Shown here: positions 1-5,249 of the stretch, piece after piece
Position numbering within the stretch: the stretch's first letter is position 1
Layout: every line of letters begins with the position of its first letter
Origin: an uncultured Eubacteriales bacterium
Lineage (GTDB): Bacteria; Bacillota; Clostridia; Oscillospirales; Oscillospiraceae
Direction: 5' to 3'
DNA length: 6,783 nucleotides
Assembly: GCA_900550165.1 (NCBI GenBank)
Contig: URQY01000055.1
Span: forward strand, 1-6,783
Position numbers and translations under genes: made by a program
The notes under the pieces: model-generated
The model's input: the letters and a program-made list of their open reading frames with translations, nothing else
The model's database searches: none
Told to the model about the DNA's origin: nothing

Positions 1-15
1 TCCATTCGCGGAACA

Positions 16-32
16 GGTGTTATCTTAACACC
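16..32. promoter_or_regulatory. Perfect palindrome over the -10 box, candidate operator
   Basis: The arms GGTGTTA (16-22) and TAACACC (26-32) are perfect inverted complements around a 3-nt centre (TCT). The element covers the whole -10 box of the leftward promoter, the classic position for a repressor that blocks RNA polymerase. It has no T-run after it, so it is unlikely to be a terminator. I could not match it confidently to a known operator: it is not CIRCE, a LexA box, or an NrdR box. The regulator is unknown. Confidence 0.5.
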
Positions 33-50
33 CTATCCCCCGTTTGTCAA
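22..50 (-). promoter_or_regulatory. Sigma-A-type promoter of a gene left of the window
   Basis: Read on the minus strand, a perfect -35 box TTGACA (45-50) is followed by a 17-nt spacer (28-44) and a -10-like TAAGAT (22-27; 4 of 6 to consensus). Transcription would leave the window leftwards, so the gene it serves is not visible. The -10 box lies inside a perfect inverted repeat listed separately, which suggests control by a repressor. The consensus -35 and ideal spacing make this the best vegetative promoter in the window. No experimental start site is known. Confidence 0.65.
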
Positions 51-128
51 CAGTTAATTTTACTTTTTTCGATATTTTTCTTGTCCGACTCTTTACAAAC
101 GCCGCAAAAGCAAGCATTTTCAATGGTT

Positions 129-167
129 TGCGGGCATTCCCGCAAGAACAGGATGCCCGCATTTTTT
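129..167 (+). terminator. Hairpin with T6 tail, terminator-like on the plus strand
   Basis: The arms TGCGGGCAT (129-137) and ATGCCCGCA (153-161) form a 9-bp perfect stem with a 15-nt loop, followed by six T (162-167). An alternative short hairpin, GCGGG (130-134) with CCCGC (139-143), competes for the left arm. The T-run is on the plus strand, yet no rightward gene is visible before it; the adjacent SLH gene reads leftwards and ends at 180. On the minus strand the stem is preceded by A6 and followed by a sequence without a T-run, so it would be a poor intrinsic terminator for the SLH gene, although it could still block or stabilise that 3' end. Confidence 0.5.
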
Positions 168-179
168 CCGTTTATGCGT

Positions 180-983
180 TTACGCCGCGTTCCGGCCGAT
201 CAAAGTGTCATAGCGCATCAGCAGCAGCGCGACCTGCGCGCGGCTGACGGCCTGCGTCGGGTACCAGACGCACTCCTTCTCCGTGATGAGCCCGCTGTTC
301 CACGCCCAGGTCACGGCATCCTTGCCGCTTGCCGACACCTTAGGCGCGTAAGGATAGTCTTCAAGCGTGCCGGTGATGGCCGGCTCCCCCGCAAGGCGAT
401 AGAGCACAATGAGCGCCTGCTCGCAGGAAAGGAAGCCGCCGGGATCAAATGCGCCGCCGTTGCCGCCCATCAGTCCCTTGCCGACCATCCACTTGACATA
501 TTCATAGTACCACTCATCACCCGTGAGGTCGCTGAACGACGCCTCCGCCGCCGCCGGTGTGCCGCCGGCAAAGCGGTACATGATGACTGCGAACTGTGAG
601 CGCTCCACGCCGTATTCGGGGCGGAAGAGATTTTGATCCTCATCGCCGCTCATCACGCCGGTGGAAACGACATAATCGACCGCCTGCGCGTACCACGCGT
701 CGGAGGCGACGTCGGTAAAGGTATAGGTCTTGATTGAGCCATCCTCCGCCGTCACGGTGATATCCACGCCGCCGTTCTCATTCGCCGTCAGCGAGCCGAG
801 CTGCTCCTTCGCCGCGTCATCCGCGCTGCTGTCAGCCGTATTATTCTCATCCGTCTGGGCGGTCTGGTCCTGCGTATCGGCATCTACCGGGTCATTTTTA
901 TCATGAGACCCTGTCAGGCGCAGGACGAGCATGATGAGCAGCGCGAGCGCCAGAAGGATCAAAATCAGCCATTTTTTTCGCAT
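180..983 (-). CDS. Membrane-anchored protein with three SLH motifs
   Basis: This probably envelope-exposed protein attaches to, or works at, the cell wall; its specific role is unknown. Counting from the upstream ATG at 989 (269 aa), there is a short basic start (MRKK), one strong hydrophobic segment at about 7-25, an acidic Asp/Gln/Thr-rich low-complexity spacer at about 29-62, then three SLH motifs at about 91-143, 152-202 and 211-263. Each has the pattern of aromatic/Asp start, WY or WAW core, G(V/L)M/I turn and a C-terminal R-x-Q-hydrophobic-YR helix. SLH domains classically bind pyruvylated secondary cell-wall polysaccharide. No signal peptidase site is evident, so the N-terminal helix is more likely an anchor. 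I chose the second ATG (983): the Shine-Dalgarno AAGGAG (992-997, minus strand) lies 8 nt from it but only 2 nt from the first ATG. No catalytic domain is present, so the protein may be a wall tether or scaffold. It is divergent from the collagen-like gene. Confidence 0.85.
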   Translation of the reverse strand: MRKKWLILILLALALLIMLVLRLTGSHDKNDPVDADTQDQTAQTDENNTADSSADDAAKEQLGSLTANENGGVDITVTAEDGSIKTYTFTDVASDAWYAQAVDYVVSTGVMSGDEDQNLFRPEYGVERSQFAVIMYRFAGGTPAAAEASFSDLTGDEWYYEYVKWMVGKGLMGGNGGAFDPGGFLSCEQALIVLYRLAGEPAITGTLEDYPYAPKVSASGKDAVTWAWNSGLITEKECVWYPTQAVSRAQVALLLMRYDTLIGRNAA

Positions 984-1026
984 GAGCATCTCTCCTTATC
1001 TGCGAAATTTTATTACATATTGTATT

Positions 1027-1055
1027 ATGTTAGCATACCGCCCCCGTCCTTGCAA
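1027..1055 (-). promoter_or_regulatory. Sigma-A-type promoter of the SLH gene
   Basis: On the minus strand, TTGCAA (1050-1055) is separated by 17 nt from TAACAT (1027-1032), which is preceded by TG one base upstream, an extended -10 feature. Both boxes match consensus at 4 of 6 positions. It would start transcription about 35-40 nt before the ATG at 983, leaving room for the AAGGAG at 992-997. The inference rests on position and motif only. Confidence 0.5.
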
Positions 1056-1099
1056 GAATTTTCGCCATCGTTTACAGAAAGTGCACAAACGTCCGCGCG

Positions 1100-1127
1100 C
1101 ACACCGGCCGCGGCGCGGCATAGAATG
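1100..1127 (+). promoter_or_regulatory. Candidate sigma-K-like promoter of the collagen-like gene
   Basis: The sequence CACA (1100-1103), a 14-nt gap, then GCATAGAATG (1118-1127) resembles the late mother-cell sigma-K consensus of Bacillus (mACm, 13-15 nt, gCATAnnnTA), with the last A replaced by G. It would give a short leader before the purine-rich ribosome binding region at 1148-1163. Late mother-cell control is expected for spore-surface collagen-like proteins. The motif is short and degenerate and could occur by chance in GC-rich DNA. Confidence 0.3.
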
Positions 1128-1163
1128 GAGCGCAGGAGCTATCCTGCAAGGAAGCAGAGGAGG

Positions 1164-1799
1164 GTGATCGTCATCAACCGTTTTCAGAATCATTGTAGCT
1201 GTGACTGCTGCCTGCCGCCCCGTCCCGTGCCGCCTCCGCCGCCGTTTCCGCCGTATCCCGCGCCCGGCGTGATCGGTCCGACCGGTCCGCAGGGCGTCCA
1301 GGGCATCCAGGGTGTTCCCGGCCCACAGGGTCCGACCGGACCGCAGGGCGTTCAGGGGCTCCAGGGCATTCCCGGCGCGGCAGGCGCCGTAGGTCCCACC
1401 GGCCCCGTTGGGCCGCAGGGTGCGCAGGGGCTGCAGGGTCCCGCGGGCGCCGTGGGCCCCGCAGGACCGCAAGGTGCGGCAGGTCCCACGGGTGCAGCAG
1501 GTCCCGCCGGTCCGACAGGACCCCAAGGTCTGGCCGGGGTTGCCGGACCCACCGGGCCCACCGGTCCGCAGGGGCCTGTCGGCAGCGACGGACCGCAGGG
1601 TCCCACCGGTCCTACTGGTCCTACTGGTCCTACTGGTCCTACTGGTCCTACTGGTCCTACTGGTCCTACCGGCCCCACCGGTCCGAGTGATACCCGCACG
1701 GCGGCAGCGATTGCAGATGCAGTCGGCACAGAGGACGTCGTCGAGCAGTTCAACGCGCTGCTGGCGAATCTGCGCGCGGCAGGTCTGCTTGCGACCTGA
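1164..1799 (+). CDS. Collagen-like Gly-X-Y repeat surface protein (BclA-like)
   Basis: This is probably a trimeric fibrous surface protein, plausibly of the spore outer layer. The 211-aa product has a short N-terminal region with a cysteine cluster (C11, C13, C15, C16), a Pro-rich stretch (18-34), then 47 uninterrupted Gly-X-Y triplets (35-175) and a 36-residue Ala/Leu-rich tail that may form a helix. Pro occupies X in 30 triplets; Gly-Pro-Thr occurs 16 times, nine of them consecutive near the end. The tail (EQFNALLANLRAAGLLA) resembles tails I know from clostridial collagen-like proteins. It is much shorter than the TNF-like C-terminal domain of Bacillus BclA, which is missing. There is no signal peptide, as expected for a spore-assembled protein made in the mother cell. 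The start is the GTG at 1164: AGGAGG (1158-1163) touches it directly, and a second purine-rich AAGGAAG (1148-1154) sits 9 nt away. The reading frame is open further upstream without a convincing ribosome binding site. A glycosyltransferase gene follows 46 bp downstream. Confidence 0.85.
   Translation: MIVINRFQNHCSCDCCLPPRPVPPPPPFPPYPAPGVIGPTGPQGVQGIQGVPGPQGPTGPQGVQGLQGIPGAAGAVGPTGPVGPQGAQGLQGPAGAVGPAGPQGAAGPTGAAGPAGPTGPQGLAGVAGPTGPTGPQGPVGSDGPQGPTGPTGPTGPTGPTGPTGPTGPTGPTGPSDTRTAAAIADAVGTEDVVEQFNALLANLRAAGLLAT
1602..1682 (+). repeat. 9-bp tandem repeat encoding (Pro-Thr-Gly)9
   Basis: Nine tandem 9-bp units each encode Pro-Thr-Gly. The middle six (1611-1664) are identical copies of CCTACTGGT; the outer three are synonymous variants (CCCACCGGT, CCTACCGGC, CCCACCGGT). 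The identical block uses CCT and ACT, whereas the rest of the gene prefers GC-ending Pro and Thr codons. This indicates recent expansion by slippage. Because the unit is a multiple of three, copy-number changes keep the frame and only lengthen or shorten the collagen stalk. Confidence 0.9.
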
Positions 1800-1802
1800 A
1801 CC

Positions 1803-1827
1803 ATGGCGGCGCTCACCGCGCCGCCAT
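1803..1827 (+). other. GC-rich intercistronic hairpin without T-run
   Basis: The arms ATGGCGGCGC (1803-1812) and GCGCCGCCAT (1818-1827) form a perfect 10-bp stem with a 5-nt loop, starting 3 nt after the collagen-like stop codon and ending about 13 nt before the purine-rich AGGAAG of the glycosyltransferase. It is followed by A/T-mixed sequence rather than a T-run, so it is a weak intrinsic terminator at best. It could be a partial terminator or a 3'-end stabiliser that makes the structural protein more abundant than its modifying enzyme. Confidence 0.5.
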
Positions 1828-1845
1828 ACATATTAAAATAGGAAG

Positions 1846-2952
1846 GTGGTCACCGTTTCCTACCGTGTCTGTGTTTACGCCATCTGTAAAAACGAGTCGC
1901 AGTTCGCAGACCGCTTCATGGACTCGATGTCCGAAGCGGACGATATCTGCGTGCTCGATACCGGATCGACGGACGATACGGCCGAAAAGCTCAGGGCGCA
2001 CGGCGCGCACGTTGAGCAGAAGCTTATCTCGCCGTGGCGTTTTGACGTCGCGCGCAACGAATCGCTGAGGCTCATCCCCAAGGAGGCCGATATCTGCTGC
2101 TGCATCGACCTTGACGAGCAGTTCCGCCCCGGCTGGCGCAAAGCGCTTGAAGCAGCGTGGCAGCCGGATACGACGCGCGCCCGCTACCGCTACACGTGGA
2201 GCTTTCTGTCCGACGGGCGCGAGGGTTGCGTCTTCTGGGCAGATAAGATCCACAAAAACGGCTGCTACCGCTGGGTGAATCCGGTGCACGAGGTCCTGCA
2301 ATACACGGGCGGGGACGGCGAGCGTTTCGCTGAGGCCGAGGGCGTGCAGCTTGACCATCACCCGGACCCAGAAAAGTCGCGCGGGCAATACCTGCCGCTT
2401 TTAGAGCTGGCCGTGCGGGAGGACCCGCAAAATGACCGCAACCGCCACTATCTCGGCCGCGAGTATCTGTTCCGCGGCGAGTGGGCGAAGGCCATCGAAA
2501 CGCTGTGCGGTCATCTGGCGATGCCGCAGGCCGTCTGGCGCGACGAGCGCTGCGCCTCGATGCGCTACATCGCACGCTGCCTGCGGCACTTGGGGCGCGA
2601 GGACGAAGCCGCGCTCTGGCTGCACCGTGCCATCGCGGAGGCGCCGCACCTGCGCGAGCCATATCTGGAGTTTGCCGACCTGCTCTACCGGCAAAAAGAC
2701 TGGTGCGGCGTCATTTTTATGGTAAACCGTGCGCTCACGATCACCGAACGGCCGCGCACGTACATCTGCGAGCCGTTCGCGTGGGGCAGCTTCCCCTACG
2801 ACCTGCTGAGCATCGCATATTTTCACCTCGGCCAATGGGAGAGCGCGCTGAACAGCGCGGAAAAAGCGCTCTCACTCGCGCCGAGCGACACGCGTTTGCA
2901 GGAAAACCGTGCGCTGCTGGCGCAGAAATTGCAGGAAGAAAGCCGCATTTAG
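1846..2952 (+). CDS. Family 2 glycosyltransferase with C-terminal TPR-like repeats
   Basis: This cytoplasmic enzyme transfers a sugar from a nucleotide-sugar donor to an acceptor, probably protein. The 368-aa product has an N-terminal GT-A fold: a first beta strand ending in CKNE (14-17), the nucleotide-binding DTGSTDDT (38-45), WRFDVARNES (64-73), the metal-binding DxD-type DLDE (88-91), and NPVHEVL (145-151), the usual acceptor-side/catalytic region of this subgroup. HHPDPEKSRGQY (171-182) leads into helical repeats (about 183-365) with TPR character, such as RHYLGREYLFRGEWAKAIE and the final SIAYFHLGQWESALNSAEKAL. This GT2-plus-TPR architecture is shared with peptide glycosyltransferases such as SunS. 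The start is GTG at 1846, the only canonical start between the in-frame TAA (1834-1836) and CKNE; AGGAAG (1840-1845) abuts it. Its place directly after a Thr-rich collagen-like gene suggests it glycosylates that protein, by analogy with SgtA/BclA3 of C. difficile. Sugar and acceptor are inferred, not shown. Confidence 0.88.
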   Translation: MVTVSYRVCVYAICKNESQFADRFMDSMSEADDICVLDTGSTDDTAEKLRAHGAHVEQKLISPWRFDVARNESLRLIPKEADICCCIDLDEQFRPGWRKALEAAWQPDTTRARYRYTWSFLSDGREGCVFWADKIHKNGCYRWVNPVHEVLQYTGGDGERFAEAEGVQLDHHPDPEKSRGQYLPLLELAVREDPQNDRNRHYLGREYLFRGEWAKAIETLCGHLAMPQAVWRDERCASMRYIARCLRHLGREDEAALWLHRAIAEAPHLREPYLEFADLLYRQKDWCGVIFMVNRALTITERPRTYICEPFAWGSFPYDLLSIAYFHLGQWESALNSAEKALSLAPSDTRLQENRALLAQKLQEESRI

Positions 2953-2966
2953 CGGCTTTCTTTGAT
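2936..2966 (+). terminator. Intrinsic terminator overlapping the glycosyltransferase stop
   Basis: An 11-bp perfect stem (2936-2946 with 2952-2962) encloses a 5-nt loop (2947-2951) and is followed by T-rich sequence, TTTGATTT and a further T5 downstream. The TAG stop (2950-2952) lies in the loop and the first base of the descending arm, so a ribosome finishing translation would cover the hairpin. It closes the collagen/glycosyltransferase unit. Confidence 0.8.
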
Positions 2967-2996
2967 TTGCAGTTGCTTTTTCTGCCGCCGTATGAT
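2967..2996 (+). promoter_or_regulatory. Possible promoter of the 3033 gene
   Basis: TTGCAG (2967-2972; 3 of 6 to consensus) lies 18 nt before TATGAT (2991-2996; 5 of 6 to consensus). An overlapping TGATAAT offers an alternative -10. The position, just after the upstream terminator and 30-40 nt before the ATG at 3033, is right for a promoter of the two-gene unit that follows. Confidence 0.4.
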
Positions 2997-3032
2997 AATT
3001 TATTAAGGATTATGGACCAAGGGGGCGCGGCA

Positions 3033-3812
3033 ATGGAGCTGTGTGAACGCTACTTACATTATATGAGCGCGCTGTGCGAGGGCACGATGCCCGCGCCGCC
3101 GGAGCTTGCGCTCACCGCCGATACCACCGAGGAGCGCGCCGCGCAGCTGCAAAGCGCGCTGAAAGATCTGAGTGTGCCGGACTTTGTGCGCCTGTGCGCC
3201 AAAAGCGCCGGAGATACGCCGGACGAGGCGATGTTCGACGATTTCAGTGAAGAAGAATTTTCCCGCGCGCTGCTGAAGCTGCTCACCGCCGCGGCAAAGC
3301 CGGAGAAAGCCGGGGAAGCGCCGCCGGCCGCCGCGTCCGCGCCCGATCCCGATGTGGGCAAGCACGCGTTCGAGGTCTTCTGCGACTGCGTGGAGCTGGA
3401 CGAGCAGCTCGTCGCCTACCTCATCGACATTCTGAAGCGGCAGGACAAGGCCGCCTTTTACAAGCTCTCGCAGGTCACGACGCATCTGGATCTCGACCCG
3501 CGCGAATTTCTCTACTGGCTCGCGCACCGCGAGGACTACGGCACGGACGATGAGCGCGCCTGCGCAGCCATCATGGACGCGTGCTTCGCGCGTCTCTATG
3601 AAGAAAAGCAGGGTGAGCTTTTAGGTGCGCTGCTCTCGGGCGACCGACAGACCTTCGAGCTCTTCCGCACGGAAGCGGGCGAGCTGCGCCAGCTGCCCGC
3701 CGCGACCTATGAATGGTACAGCAAAAACTATTTGGACCGCGACTATCCGTTGCGGTTTATTCTGATGTGCAACGGCGTCGAATTTCCCGACACGCCGGAG
3801 GAGGAAAAATGA
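3033..3812 (+). CDS. Unrecognised acidic, helical two-part protein
   Basis: I do not recognise this 259-aa protein. It has no signal peptide and no membrane segment, so it is probably cytoplasmic. It appears almost wholly alpha-helical. An N-terminal part (about 1-87) contains short amphipathic helices ending in EEEFSRALLKLLTAA. An Ala/Pro/Glu-rich linker (about 88-107) follows. A larger C-terminal part (108-259) is rich in Asp, Glu and aromatics (DPREFLYWLAHREDYG, EWYSKNYLDRDYPLRF) and ends in an acidic tail (PDTPEEEK). No catalytic motif or metal site stands out; the cysteines are scattered. The start at 3033 is preferred because AAGGGGG (3019-3025) lies 7 nt upstream; an in-frame ATG at 3012 has AAGGA only 2 nt away. 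The stop overlaps the next gene's ATG by 4 bp (ATGA at 3809), a sign of translational coupling to the PLP enzyme. It could be a partner or chaperone of that enzyme, or an unrelated protein sharing a transcript. Confidence 0.8.
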   Translation: MELCERYLHYMSALCEGTMPAPPELALTADTTEERAAQLQSALKDLSVPDFVRLCAKSAGDTPDEAMFDDFSEEEFSRALLKLLTAAAKPEKAGEAPPAAASAPDPDVGKHAFEVFCDCVELDEQLVAYLIDILKRQDKAAFYKLSQVTTHLDLDPREFLYWLAHREDYGTDDERACAAIMDACFARLYEEKQGELLGALLSGDRQTFELFRTEAGELRQLPAATYEWYSKNYLDRDYPLRFILMCNGVEFPDTPEEEK

Positions 3813-5092
3813 ACAGAGAGGAAATGTATTTGTCGCTCGGTGTGAGCAAAAAGGTGCTCGCCTTCGGCGAGACCGTGCTCGATGAGCTCAAGCCCCGCTT
3901 TGCCGAGATCGAAGAGATCGCCGAGCTCAACCAGACGAAGGTCATCGCCGCAATGCAGAAAAACCGCGTGAACGCGACGCACTTTGCCGCCTCCACCGGT
4001 TACGGCTACGACGATGAGGGCCGCGACAACTTAGAGCGCGTGTACGCGAGTGCCTTCCATACCGAGGCCGCGCTCGTCCGCCCGCAGATCACCTGCGGCA
4101 CGCACGCGCTGGCCATCGCGCTTTCCGCGAACCTTTTGCCGGGCGATGAGCTACTTGCCATCTCCGGCAAGCCCTACGACACGCTCGAAGAGGTCATCGG
4201 CCTGCGCGAAAGCCCGTGCTCACTCAAAGAATACGGCGTCACCTATTCGCAGGTCGACCTGCTGTCCGACGGCAGCTTTGACTTCCCCGCCATCGAGCGC
4301 GCGCTGAATGACAGGACAAAGCTCATCCACATCCAGCGCTCCAAAGGCTACTGCCCGCGTCCGACCATTTCAGTCGACGCCATCGGCGAAGCCATCGCCT
4401 TCTGCAAGAAGCTGCGCCCCGACGTCGTCATCATGGTCGACAACTGCTACGGCGAGTTTGTCGAGGCAAACGAGCCGAGCGACTTCGGCGCGGACATGAT
4501 CGTCGGCAGCCTCATCAAGAACCCCGGCGGCGGCCTTGCCCCCATCGGCGGCTACATCTGCGGCACGCAGAAGTGTGTGGACCGCTGTGCCTACCGACTC
4601 TCCGCGCCGGGACTTGGGCAGGAGGTCGGCGCGAACCTCGGATTGATGCCTGCGCTGTATCAGGGCTTCTTCTTAGCCCCCAGCGTCGTTTCCGGCGCAG
4701 TCAAGGGCGCGGTGTTCGTCGCGGCGTGCTATGAAAAGCTCGGCTTCACGGTCGTCCCGTCGTCAAAGGAGGCGCACCACGATATCATCCAGTGCGTCGA
4801 GCTTGGCTCGCCTGAGGGCATGGTCGCCTTCTGCAAGGGCATCCAGTCCGCCGCCGCGGTCGACAGCTACGTTGACCCCGTCCCCGCGCCGATGCCCGGC
4901 TACGATTCCGATGTCATCATGGCGGCGGGCGCGTTCGTGCAGGGCAGCTCCATCGAGCTCTCGGCCGACGGCCCCGTGCGCGAGCCCTACGCCGTCTACT
5001 ATCAGGGCGGCTTAACGTGGTACCACGCGAAGCTCGGCGTGCTGCTCTCGCTGCAAAAGATGCTCGATGCCGGGCTCATCACCCTGCCGTAA
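3809..5092 (+). CDS. Methionine gamma-lyase family (YnbB-like) PLP-dependent protein
   Basis: This cytoplasmic protein of the Cys/Met-metabolism fold-type I PLP enzymes belongs to the group often labelled aluminium resistance protein or methionine gamma-lyase family, which includes B. subtilis YnbB. Family enzymes cleave or exchange sulfur amino-acid side chains, but the substrate of this subgroup is not established. The 427-aa length is about normal. Visible features are the cofactor-phosphate region ITCGTHALAIALSANLLPGDE (94-114), HIQRSKGYCPRPT (174-186), VDNCYGEF (210-217) where D211 should contact the pyridine nitrogen, and SLIKNPGGGLAPIGGYI (234-250) with K237 the expected Schiff-base lysine. 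The C-terminal half carries APGLGQEVGA and the closing YQGGLTWYHAKLGVL. All key residues are intact. The start is the ATG at 3809, with GGAGGAGG at 3797-3804. It overlaps the preceding gene by 4 bp. In other Firmicutes this gene commonly sits near hfq and miaA; here neither is seen in the window. Confidence 0.92.
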   Translation: MNREEMYLSLGVSKKVLAFGETVLDELKPRFAEIEEIAELNQTKVIAAMQKNRVNATHFAASTGYGYDDEGRDNLERVYASAFHTEAALVRPQITCGTHALAIALSANLLPGDELLAISGKPYDTLEEVIGLRESPCSLKEYGVTYSQVDLLSDGSFDFPAIERALNDRTKLIHIQRSKGYCPRPTISVDAIGEAIAFCKKLRPDVVIMVDNCYGEFVEANEPSDFGADMIVGSLIKNPGGGLAPIGGYICGTQKCVDRCAYRLSAPGLGQEVGANLGLMPALYQGFFLAPSVVSGAVKGAVFVAACYEKLGFTVVPSSKEAHHDIIQCVELGSPEGMVAFCKGIQSAAAVDSYVDPVPAPMPGYDSDVIMAAGAFVQGSSIELSADGPVREPYAVYYQGGLTWYHAKLGVLLSLQKMLDAGLITLP

Positions 5093-5186
5093 CGAAAATC
5101 TCCCCTTCGAAAAGGATACCGCTTTTATATGCTCATCCGTAGAACGCCCTCAACCAACCGGCATTTTCGCCGCCGTCCGCCCCCGC

Positions 5187-5235
5187 GTACTGTTTGTTTT
5201 TCCATCTGACCAAAAAATCTAACAGTACAAAGGAG
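5187..5235 (+). promoter_or_regulatory. Leader inverted repeat next to the transporter's Shine-Dalgarno
   Basis: GTACTGTT (5187-5194) and AACAGTAC (5221-5228) are perfect inverted complements. With mismatches, a GC pair and four more T-A pairs (5198-5201 with 5214-5217) extend the stem inward. The right arm ends directly before AAAGGAG (5229-5235). The Shine-Dalgarno is 14 nt from the ATG at 5250, longer than usual. The structure could be a 5'-leader control element or, as DNA, an operator. The whole gap between the PLP gene and the transporter (5093-5249) shows no other clear gene and no riboswitch class I recognise. Confidence 0.4.
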
Positions 5236-5249
5236 TTTAACAATTCAAT

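Noticed and set aside
903..1163. In-frame upstream extension of the collagen-like protein from an ATG at 903 or 1125
   Set aside because: It would overlap the start of the SLH gene, has no ribosome binding site at either ATG, and encodes a sequence with no resemblance to collagen-like N-termini. The Cys/Pro-rich head starts naturally at 1164.
1602..1682. CRISPR array
   Set aside because: The repeat is 9 bp with no spacers and lies in frame within a collagen-coding sequence.
1352..1831. Minus-strand open frame reading as Gly-Pro-Val repeats opposite the collagen-like gene
   Set aside because: The complement of CCTACTGGT units automatically reads as Pro-Val-Gly in one frame. There is no ribosome binding site or independent start, and the frame is a mirror of the real repeat.
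2481..3032. Long upstream extension of the 3033 gene through the glycosyltransferase
   Set aside because: The extension is an out-of-frame shadow of the glycosyltransferase coding region and crosses its terminator. Good starts exist at 3012 and 3033.
3713..3808. Upstream extension of the PLP protein into the preceding gene
   Set aside because: The ATG at 3809 has a strong GGAGGAGG at a normal distance and matches the usual family N-terminus; the extension overlaps the preceding coding frame.
5093..5186. Possible riboswitch or small RNA after the PLP gene
   Set aside because: Checked for guanidine (ykkC), SAM and similar conserved cores; none was evident. Only a 4-bp hairpin near 5104-5115 was seen, too weak to call a terminator.
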